From assembly GCF_019024285.1 (NCBI RefSeq), contig NZ_WMKZ01000022.1:1-64000 (forward strand): DNA of 64,000 nucleotides, given 5' to 3'. Below, piece by piece: positions 6,755-13,922 of the stretch (the stretch's first letter is position 1; every line of letters begins with the position of its first letter). The notes beneath the pieces are model-generated. The model did not search any database. It was not told where the DNA came from and saw nothing but the letters and a program-made list of their open reading frames with translations. Source of the DNA: Alkalihalobacterium elongatum. GTDB lineage: Bacteria > Bacillota > Bacilli > Bacillales > Bacillaceae_F. The position numbers and the translations under genes were made by a program.

Positions 6755-9121
6755 ATGAAATATTTAGATAAAACAACCTTTGAGCTAGAGGTCGAAGTAA
6801 ATAAAGGTTACAATTTTAATTATTCGTTTAGTAAGATACCTGCCGAATTAAAAATGTTAAGGCAGTGGGTACTGTGGAAACTTGAAGAAAGAAATGGAAA
6901 GTTAACCAAAGTTCCGTATATGATTACTGGAAGTAAAGCAAAGCCTAACGATCCAAATACATGGTCTACATTTGAAGAGACTTTAGGAGTTTATCAAAAA
7001 GGTGACTATACTGGATTAGGTTTTATGTTTTCGGTATCAGATCCTTATTGTGGTATTGATATTGATAAATGTTATTCTAATGAAGAGTTCTCGCAGTTGT
7101 CAGTAGACCTTAGAAATCTTTTTCGTTCATATACAGAATTCTCCCCATCGAAAACAGGGATGCACATAATTGTTAAAGGGAAATTAAATATAGAGGGTAC
7201 AGGTAAGAAAAACCCTAAGTTAGGATTAGAGATTTACGATAAAGGTCGATTTTTCACTTTTACCGGTTGGTGTTTTGGTGAAGAAGAGAATATAGTAAGT
7301 TGTCAAGGCGAAATTGGTGAGTTTATGGAGAGATATATTCTCAAAAAATCAGTGAGCCTACAGCAGCCTGATAACTTTCCAAAAGAAGCTAAGAGTAACG
7401 GAGTTGATCAAGAAATATGGGAAAATATGTTTTCAAGTACATCCGGAGATAAAATAAACCGGTTGTACAATGGACAAATTTCTGATTATAAATATGATCA
7501 TTCTTCAGCTGATCTGGCACTTTGTAGTTATTTATCAATGTATACAAACAACGATAAACAACGAATGGATAGAATGTTCCGTCAGACGTTGCTTTATCGT
7601 CCAAAATGGGATGAATTTCGTGGAAATCAAACTTATGGAGAGTTGACGATTAACAAAGCAGTAGGGGAAAGTTCGTTTCAACAAGTTCCACAACAAAATG
7701 CGAAAAAGGAGAAAATGTCACAGGCTGAAAAGTTAGTTGAAATTGCTCAACAAGCAGAATATTTTGTTACTCCAGAGGGTAATACATATGCTAAATTTAG
7801 TGTGAATAACCACTTTGAGAACTGTGATGTAGAGAGTAAACGCTTCAATCAATGGCTTAGATTAAAATACTCAGAAGAGACAAAAAGGATTCCAAGTAAA
7901 CAGGCAATACAAGATGCTATTAATCAACTAGTAGCTGTTGCTTCCTTTGGCTTTAGCTCTAAAAAACCTGTTCATGTTAGAATCGCTGGAGATTTTAATA
8001 AAATCTATGTTGATCTAGCTAATGACCTATGGCAAGCTGTTGAAATTACAGCAGATGGTTGGAGAATTATCGATAACCCTCCAGTAAATTTCAAACGAGT
8101 CCAAGGCTTACAGAAACCACTTCCTTATCCTGTTAGCGGTGGTGATGTTAAAGAAATTAAAGATTTTGTAAATGTAACAGATGACGAATGGCCTTTATTT
8201 ATTTCCTATGTAGTGAGTTGCTTTCATCCGGAAGGACCTTATCCACTCCTTGTTTTCCAAGGAGGACAAGGAAGTGCAAAAAGTACACATTCCCGAATAG
8301 TTAAAAGTCTAATAGATCCATCGGAAGCAATGCTTAGATCATTACCTAAAGATGAAAAAGGTATAGCTCTAGCGGCAAATAATAATTGGTGCCCAGCTTT
8401 TGATAATCTATCTGGTCTTTCTTCTAGTTTGTCAGATGCACTTTGCCGTTTGTCAACGGGGGGATCACTTGCGGATAAGAAACTATATACTGACGATATA
8501 GAACAAATTTTTACTATGAAGAGACCAGTAATTTTAAATGGTATTGATGATATAGCTGAACGAGGAGACTTAGCTGATCGTGCAGTTGTTATTAATTTGC
8601 CGCGTATATTGAAAGAAGACCGTAGAGCTGAATCGGAACTGTGGAATAATTTTGCTGACGCTCAGCCTAGAATTTTGGGTGCTCTATTTGATTGTATAAG
8701 TTCTGCATTACGAAATTTACCCCATGTTCAATTAAAAGAAAATCCTCGTATGATTGATTTCGCTAGGTGGGCAACTGCAGCGGAAGAATCTTGTGGACTA
8801 CAGCCTGGTGAATTTATGAAATCTTACAGTCAGAACCAAGAAAAGAATGCTTATACAAGTATTGAAAATGATGAGATTGCTTTAGGTATATATAAGTTGA
8901 TGAAGAGTAACCAGCATAAAGAATGGGTTGGGAACTCGGAAAAGTTGCTTACGATATTAGCAAGCCGTAATCCTGGTGTTAGAAGATGGCCTCATAGTAC
9001 TAGGCTAAAAAGTAGGATTGTACGTGTAACTCCTTTGCTAAAAGTTTTTGGAATAGAAATCGAGCGATGTAGAAACAGGATGTATCGAATAACGATGCTA
9101 AGAGGAGAAGGTAATAAATAA
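6755..9121 (+). CDS. NrS-1-like primase-polymerase/helicase
   Basis: A 788-residue replication protein. The ATG at 6755 is preferred over an upstream in-frame TTG because GAGGAGG lies 7 bases before it. Residues ~20-200 form a primase-polymerase domain of the archaeo-eukaryotic type: QWVLWKLEER, the metal-binding DxD in CGIDIDKC (~101/103), GMHIIVKG (~137) and EIYDKGRFFTFTG. Residues ~220-310 (ADLALCSYLSMY...RPKWDEFRG) are the helix-bundle seen after the polymerase domain in NrS-1-type enzymes. Residues ~440-720 are a superfamily-3-like ATPase with Walker A GGQGSAKST (~503-511). Such proteins prime and unwind the DNA of mobile elements. With the flanking repeats it implies that the island can replicate after excision. 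Confidence 0.85.
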   Translation: MKYLDKTTFELEVEVNKGYNFNYSFSKIPAELKMLRQWVLWKLEERNGKLTKVPYMITGSKAKPNDPNTWSTFEETLGVYQKGDYTGLGFMFSVSDPYCGIDIDKCYSNEEFSQLSVDLRNLFRSYTEFSPSKTGMHIIVKGKLNIEGTGKKNPKLGLEIYDKGRFFTFTGWCFGEEENIVSCQGEIGEFMERYILKKSVSLQQPDNFPKEAKSNGVDQEIWENMFSSTSGDKINRLYNGQISDYKYDHSSADLALCSYLSMYTNNDKQRMDRMFRQTLLYRPKWDEFRGNQTYGELTINKAVGESSFQQVPQQNAKKEKMSQAEKLVEIAQQAEYFVTPEGNTYAKFSVNNHFENCDVESKRFNQWLRLKYSEETKRIPSKQAIQDAINQLVAVASFGFSSKKPVHVRIAGDFNKIYVDLANDLWQAVEITADGWRIIDNPPVNFKRVQGLQKPLPYPVSGGDVKEIKDFVNVTDDEWPLFISYVVSCFHPEGPYPLLVFQGGQGSAKSTHSRIVKSLIDPSEAMLRSLPKDEKGIALAANNNWCPAFDNLSGLSSSLSDALCRLSTGGSLADKKLYTDDIEQIFTMKRPVILNGIDDIAERGDLADRAVVINLPRILKEDRRAESELWNNFADAQPRILGALFDCISSALRNLPHVQLKENPRMIDFARWATAAEESCGLQPGEFMKSYSQNQEKNAYTSIENDEIALGIYKLMKSNQHKEWVGNSEKLLTILASRNPGVRRWPHSTRLKSRIVRVTPLLKVFGIEIERCRNRMYRITMLRGEGNK

Positions 9122-9178
9122 AATAATTCTTACCCTATAATAGCTGAATAAAGGTAAGTTCCCTTCTTTTGTTCATTA

Positions 9179-9208
9179 TAGTCCAAATCATTTTGATTTG
9201 GACTATTT
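9179..9208. terminator. Terminator after the primase gene
   Basis: Perfect 12-bp arms TAGTCCAAATCA / TGATTTGGACTA around TTT, followed by TTT. The ends TAGTC...GACTA are shared with the two larger palindromes at 10449 and 12432. Confidence 0.7.
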
Positions 9209-9246
9209 AAATTGATATAAATAAAATGGGATTAACATTGAGGTCA

Positions 9247-10312
9247 ATACGGTAAAAAAATAATGACTGTAACCACAAAAGCCTTACTCCTGTTGAGCTC
9301 CTTCCTAATTAATACGGTCGATACGGTCACATTTTTCTTGTGAAAAGAAGAAAAAAGAAAAAGATATAAAAAGGCAAAGAGTTTATGAATAGGATATCAA
9401 CCGTATCGAGCGTATCTTACAGAAATAAACTTTTTAAATTCGTGTAATTTAGATATTCCGCGAATTAGCACCAGGAAATATGTATAATGAGCTTTTTTAG
9501 ATAATAGAACATATATTATTGGCAGTTTTCTTTTGAAAGACGGAGATTATCAAAAGTACAGGTTATAAAAATCGAATTCTCGAAAATGAAATTCAAAGAC
9601 AGATAAACTTAAAAAGGATGAAGCTTATTCTGCTCCATAAGTATTTATAACGTTATAAACAACCAGCTGTTAGATGAAGCGTAATTGTCTCTTTTATGAA
9701 GGGCCCCTACTAACTGGAGGGCAGTTGACATTAATATTCTAGCCTTCTATAAATTATACTTTAAATCCTTCTCACAATGGCTCGATCTGTTTATTTCAAT
9801 AACTTTTAAGCCTTTTATACTTTTAGAATTGAAAGCTTACTGTAAGTCAATTGAGGACCTTTAAAGTGAAAAGGAATTTTATTTATAAATAAACTGTGAA
9901 AATTTTCCCTTTCGCATTAACGAAATAAAACAATAAAAACATTATATATGATGACAAAGAAAATTTAGAAACTGATGCCAAGAGCAGGGTCTGAGTATTT
10001 GTTCGAGACTAGATATTTTTTAAATAAAAATATGGATAATCGGCCGATAATTATTATCCATCGATTATCTATCTTTTTATCCACTTTTAAGTAGTTGTAA
10101 ATCGTGATATATCATATGTTTTGGACGTTTTTTTGTGTGTTGGAAATAAATTTAAAAAAATGTTGCTAATTAGTACCGTATAACAAAAAATTTGTATCTA
10201 ATATTTATATAGACTAGAGTAAATTCTTTTAGGAACATTTGCTATTGGCTACAGATATCTGTTTTCTGATTTAGTACTGGAACACCCGCTCCAGATGGAA
10301 AGGTTATACGGT
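9247..10312. repeat. Scattered ATACGGT iterons
   Basis: ATACGGT or its complement ACCGTAT occurs at 9247-9253, 9312-9318, 9321-9327, 9400-9406, 10175-10181 and 10306-10312, with a near copy (CGTATC) at 9411. The pair at 9312 reads ATACGGTCGATACGGT, and the 9400 site faces it as an inverted copy. Six exact heptamers in 1.07 kb with no gene suggests sites for the primase-helicase or a regulator. The span 9209-10851 has no coding frame that I can support. Confidence 0.55.
10033..10084. other. Candidate origin segment with DnaA-box-like sites
   Basis: TGGATAAT at 10033 and ATTATCCA at 10053 are inverted copies around the palindrome ATCGGCCGAT (10039-10048), and TTATCCAC follows at 10077-10084. 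TTATCCA is the core of a DnaA box (TTATCCACA). Surrounding sequence is very AT-rich. This is consistent with an origin downstream of the element's own primase gene, but none of the boxes is a full consensus match. Confidence 0.4.
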
Positions 10313-10448
10313 AAATAGAACTAACTAAAGAGAAAAGTGGAAAACAAAAAGGTCAGGATTTAATGTTTAGGGTGAAATATATGAAACTTGAAGTTTTAGA
10401 TGTTATACACCATATAGAAATATAATTTATGTAGTAGTTAAATATAAA

Positions 10449-10484
10449 AATAGTCTAAGTTGGACTAGTCTAACTTAGACTATT
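10449..10484. repeat. 36-bp palindrome, copy A (TAGTC...GACTA)
   Basis: Perfect 13-bp outer arms AATAGTCTAAGTT / AACTTAGACTATT and an inner GACTAGTC. It can also be read as two adjacent 17-bp operators each of form TAGTCTAA-N-TT(A/G)GACTA. A second 36-bp element of the same design is at 12432-12467. There is no T-run beyond the arms, so it is not a standard terminator. Confidence 0.8.
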
Positions 10485-10851
10485 CTAATTCTTTCTATAT
10501 AGTATCTATCCTATGGTTGGAGGAGAGTTCAAACAGGCGATCAGAGACCAGTCCTATTGTGATAAATGGTATTCCATTACCTATAATCATCAAACGTGTG
10601 AAATTAGTAACTGTGGCCATGTAAGACAGTTATTATGACATTAAGTATGTGTAAAATCTAATAAGAAATATGTGTATCTCACTAAAAATGGAAAGAAAAT
10701 GAAGAAAGATATTAAATAACTCATGAAGATTTTGTCCATGCAAACACCCGCTCCTTCTTCTCGCCAGAGAGTGGACACTTCTTATAGACGACAAAAATGA
10801 TGCAAGACGAACAAATAAAAATTTACTAGTTACTCTGGAATTGTGCTTGGC

Positions 10852-11055
10852 TTAGCTTTTACTATTATATGGTCCTTGTTTAATAATAGAATGAATGACT
10901 AATTGGTAACCTTGTTCTTTAAAGTAATCAATAAATCTATATTGATTAGGAAAAGCGGTTAATAAAGCTATCTCATCCTTTGGCATGTTTGTTTTAAAAA
11001 TTACGCAGTCTCCATTCTTGAGAGAATGGTTGTAAAGTTTATTCATTTTTATCAC
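10852..11055 (-). CDS. Hypothetical protein, second of a coupled pair
   Basis: 67 residues (MIKMNKLYNHSLKNGDCVIFKTNMPKDEIALLTAFPNQYRFIDYFKEQGYQ...). It overlaps the end of the upstream gene (11039-11410) by 17 bases, which implies translational coupling; the start could be the GTG at 11055 or the ATG at 11046. No domain recognised. The neat overlap and even amino-acid composition suggest a real gene. It is one of three minus-strand small genes between the two 36-bp palindromes. Confidence 0.55.
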   Translation of the reverse strand: MIKMNKLYNHSLKNGDCVIFKTNMPKDEIALLTAFPNQYRFIDYFKEQGYQLVIHSIIKQGPYNSKS

Positions 11056-11410
11056 GTCTCTCTAAAACATATTTTTCAATGAGAGATAAGGGAATTATGT
11101 CTAGGCTTTTCTTTACCCCGATGTTAAAAATAATTAACTGTAAAACTGCAATCAATTCGTCATCATTATAGAGGAGCTTCCCTTCTCGCGGCATTTCCCA
11201 TTTTTGAGGGAGAAAAGACTGGGCAGTATCGAAGTCTAAATCTTGAGATTCTAATTTAAGTTCTAAACTATGTTTATTCCTAATATCGTTGTAATCTTGG
11301 TAATAAATTTCTTTAATTTCATCTTTTGTATATGGCAAAGATGCAATTATTTCTTGATCTTCTTCTAACTTCTTCTTAAAGTAGCTCTCAAATTCTTTAT
11401 CTTTGTCCAT
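11039..11410 (-). CDS. Hypothetical acidic protein, first of a coupled pair
   Basis: 123 residues, rich in D/E at the N-terminus (MDKDKEFESYFKKKLEEDQE...) and with a hydrophobic stretch near the C-terminus (ELIAVLQLIIFNIGVKKSLDIIPLSL). TTCAGAGGAGTTG lies upstream as a ribosome site. It overlaps the following small gene and was probably inherited with it as a unit. The family is not recognised. The small, acidic form would suit an anti-restriction or modulator protein, but nothing in the sequence proves this. Confidence 0.65.
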   Translation of the reverse strand: MDKDKEFESYFKKKLEEDQEIIASLPYTKDEIKEIYYQDYNDIRNKHSLELKLESQDLDFDTAQSFLPQKWEMPREGKLLYNDDELIAVLQLIIFNIGVKKSLDIIPLSLIEKYVLERRDKNE

Positions 11411-11670
11411 TCGTGTTACAACTCCTCTGAACTTTAATAGAATTAATAGAGTTAATTGGGTATTACTTTAAATATATTATACTCTTCAATGTTTAAAAAT
11501 TTATACAGTAAAACCTATATACTCTATAATTAACTAATATGTTGATGGTTTATCCAAGAAGATAATTATAAATAAAAAAGGACAGAAATTTCTTTCCATC
11601 CTTTTTCAATGTGAACCTATACAGAATTTTGGTTGAGCTCTTTACTAGGGGAAATGTGTGCTTATCTTAG

Positions 11671-11883
11671 TCAGTCATTTACATACTTTAAAGAACGATA
11701 TGTTTTAGGAGGCAATTCTCCTATACCTACGTGTATTACTTGATACTTTTTATTTTTGTTCTCATAATCCTCGACAATCTCATCTAAATCCAAATCCCTA
11801 TCTATCTTGAGGGTATCGTTTAAAAAATCTCGTGTTTCTTGATTGTAGACAACTAACCAAAAAGTAGCTTCCGTGTTTTTCAT
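11671..11883 (-). CDS. Hypothetical small protein
   Basis: 70 residues starting MKNTEATFWLVVYNQETRDFLND..., with GAGGTGAAAAG directly upstream of the ATG. It has an acidic centre (DRDLDLDEIVEDYE) and a basic tail. No family recognised. It is transcribed in the same direction as the pair at 10852-11410 and divergently from the nucleotidyltransferase at 12001. Confidence 0.65.
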   Translation of the reverse strand: MKNTEATFWLVVYNQETRDFLNDTLKIDRDLDLDEIVEDYENKNKKYQVIHVGIGELPPKTYRSLKYVND

Positions 11884-12000
11884 TACTTTTCACCTCATTT
11901 CTATTAATAGATTAACACCTTGAGTATCATGACTAAAATTATGAATAGCAGTATTTTTGAAAGTAAATCTTTAAAAGAAGTGTAAAGGAGCGGGTTAGTT

Positions 12001-12324
12001 TTGGAAATGAGGAATGCAGCCTTAGCGGTTATAGAAAATCAAATACTGGCATCTAAAAGGTTTTTGAAGGAAGAGTATGGCATTATGGTATTAGGTATAT
12101 TTGGTTCATATTCCCGCAATGAACAAACCTCTTGTAGTGATATAGATATTCTTATTAAATCTGACATGGCACTTGGATTTGAATTCCTTTCAATTAAATA
12201 TTACCTGGAAGATAAATTAGGCTTAAATGTTGATTTAGCCACCGAAGCAATGATTTTGGCCAAGCCAGAATTGCGAGATCAAATATTAAAAGAAATTGTT
12301 TACTTGTGGAAGGAAGAGAAGTAG
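12001..12324 (+). CDS. Orphan MNT-type nucleotidyltransferase
   Basis: 107 residues with the minimal nucleotidyltransferase signature GIFGSYSRNEQTSCSDIDILI (GSxS...DxD; the two aspartates bind metal) and a third acidic strand (LGLNVDLATE). The TTG at 12001 is taken as start because AAAGGAG sits 10 bases upstream; an in-frame ATG follows at 12007. In MntA/HepT pairs this protein is the antitoxin that AMPylates a HEPN ribonuclease. Here no HEPN gene follows: 12325-12822 has no suitable frame, nor was one recognised just upstream. It is either a solitary survivor or works with a partner not recognised. Confidence 0.85.
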   Translation: MEMRNAALAVIENQILASKRFLKEEYGIMVLGIFGSYSRNEQTSCSDIDILIKSDMALGFEFLSIKYYLEDKLGLNVDLATEAMILAKPELRDQILKEIVYLWKEEK

Positions 12325-12431
12325 CTAAACTAAGAGTGACAACATTTGTTTAATCGCAAAAGGGACGTTAGGGATATTTACGATGAAGATTAACTTTATA
12401 GCTTTGTGTCATAAATTAAAAAGTTTAATTT

Positions 12432-12467
12432 AATAGTCTAAAATCAACTAGTCTACTTTAGACTATT
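12432..12467. repeat. 36-bp palindrome, copy B (TAGTC...GACTA)
   Basis: Same length and design as 10449-10484: outer AATAGTCTAA / TTAGACTATT, central ACTAGTCTA identical to copy A, seven or so substitutions overall. It lies downstream of the nucleotidyltransferase, so the two copies bracket a four-gene segment of 2.0 kb. Confidence 0.8.
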
Positions 12468-12591
12468 GTTATAAAAATGATCTTGAGGAGTTTGGTAAGC
12501 TAATAGTTGTCAATTTTCCACCTACCCTTCCGAACATAATAAAGTGTATTTTAAATTGATTGGTACTAATGAACGAAGGAGGTATCACCTT

Positions 12592-12618
12592 ATGGAAGAA
12601 AGGTGCTTTACCTTATAA
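12592..12618 (+). CDS. Possible 8-codon leader peptide
   Basis: A perfect AAGGAGGT (12576-12583) stands 8 bases before ATG GAA GAA AGG TGC TTT ACC TTA TAA. The frame is followed by short AAGG...CCTT pairings that could mask or expose the ribosome site. The strength of the site in otherwise gene-free DNA is notable. It could be a leader for the WYL gene 205 bp downstream, or the trace of a lost gene. Confidence 0.3.
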   Translation: MEERCFTL

Positions 12619-12822
12619 TCTAAACCTGTATTTCTAGTTCATTAATAGGGAGCGGGTTTAGGGATGCATCTTAGGTAATTGTTAGTATAGGGTGATCAGG
12701 GCACTAAATTCATTAGGAGCTAAGTGGTAATTAGTATTAAAGATAGTAATATTTTACAAAATTAGTTAAGCTGATTTTATGGAAATTTGAGATAATGGTA
12801 AATTGGTAAAGGGGGCATTGGC

Positions 12823-13806
12823 TTGAGGGATGTTAGTGGAAAAGATCGTCTTCTAAAGATAAAAGATTTATTGCAAAGAGAAACCGATGAAAGCCATGAG
12901 CTAGCAATTGACGAAATTATTGAGAAGTTGAGATTAGAATTCGGGGATAGTTTTAGTGTAGATAAAAAAGCTGTTAAAGATGACATTGAAAGTTTGTCTA
13001 GATGTGATTTTGAGGTCATTGAACATCTGGGGAAGTTTGGGAAGAAGTATTATAGTTATCAATCTCGGCTATTTGAACTCTATGAATTAAGGTTATTAAT
13101 TGATGCTATACTTTCTGCACGATTTATTACTAAAAAGGATTCAGAGGCATTAATCTTAAAAATCAAAAAGTTAACAAGTAAACATTTAGCTAAGAATCTC
13201 CCAAGTCAAATATTCTATGATCAATCTGTTAAAGGTAACTACTATCCCATAAAAGTAGATATTGACCGTTTACATATTGCGATAACTGAGAACAAGACAG
13301 TGAAATTTAAGTACGGAAAATATAATGTGAATAAAGAATTTGAGTATAGAAGAAATGGGATTTTCTATCAAGTTAAACCATATGCACTTGTTTGGAACAA
13401 TGATTTTTATTATCTACTTGGTATTTTTGAAGATGAGAAGGAGTTGAGACCTTATCGGGTAGACAGAATGAGGAAGGTTGAGGTCACAAATAAATCGTTT
13501 CAAAGAATGCCAGTTAATATTTCTGAACATGTCCATAAAACATTTCATATGTATGCAGGTAAAGAAGAGTGGATAAAAATACGTTTTAAGAATGATTTAA
13601 TCAATGTAGTATTTGACCGCTTTGGGCTGGATGTAGATATTAAAAAAATAGACGATTCCTATTTTTTATTAAACACAAAAGCAGCTGTGAGTGATGGGTT
13701 AGTCGCTTGGATTTTAACATGGGGTAGTGATGCGAAGGTTATTGCACCAATCTCACTAGTTAGATTAGTTACAGAAGAAGTGAAAAAAATGTTTCAACAA
13801 TATTAA
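12823..13806 (+). CDS. WYL-domain transcriptional regulator
   Basis: 327 residues. TTG start with AAAGGGGG 7 bases upstream. The N-terminal ~80 residues form a winged-helix DNA-binding region (LLKIKDLLQRETDESHELAIDEIIEKL...DKKAVKDDIESL). The central WYL domain is at ~140-230 (KFKYGKY...YQVKPYALVWNNDFYYLLGIFE...RPYRVDRMRKVEV), followed by a WCX-type C-terminal extension. WYL proteins of this shape (BrxR/CapW-like) repress phage-defence operons and are thought to sense a nucleic-acid ligand. Its position just before the nuclease/R-M genes suggests that it controls them. A hairpin with T-run follows, so it may be its own unit. Confidence 0.88.
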   Translation: MRDVSGKDRLLKIKDLLQRETDESHELAIDEIIEKLRLEFGDSFSVDKKAVKDDIESLSRCDFEVIEHLGKFGKKYYSYQSRLFELYELRLLIDAILSARFITKKDSEALILKIKKLTSKHLAKNLPSQIFYDQSVKGNYYPIKVDIDRLHIAITENKTVKFKYGKYNVNKEFEYRRNGIFYQVKPYALVWNNDFYYLLGIFEDEKELRPYRVDRMRKVEVTNKSFQRMPVNISEHVHKTFHMYAGKEEWIKIRFKNDLINVVFDRFGLDVDIKKIDDSYFLLNTKAAVSDGLVAWILTWGSDAKVIAPISLVRLVTEEVKKMFQQY

Positions 13807-13821
13807 GTAATAAATTTTTAA

Positions 13822-13852
13822 GGGTGTACGAAATTTCGTGCGCCTATTTTTG
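13822..13852 (+). terminator. Terminator or attenuator after the WYL gene
   Basis: GGTGTACGAAA / TTTCGTGCGCC pairs completely (with G-T pairs) and is followed by TATTTTTG. It separates the regulator from the nuclease gene 70 bp later, so the downstream genes need their own promoter or read-through. Confidence 0.65.
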
Positions 13853-13922
13853 TATATTTATTACAGATAGTTAGAGGTTCGATGAATATCAAAAAGTAGA
13901 ACGTGTTATTGGAGGTAATCAA

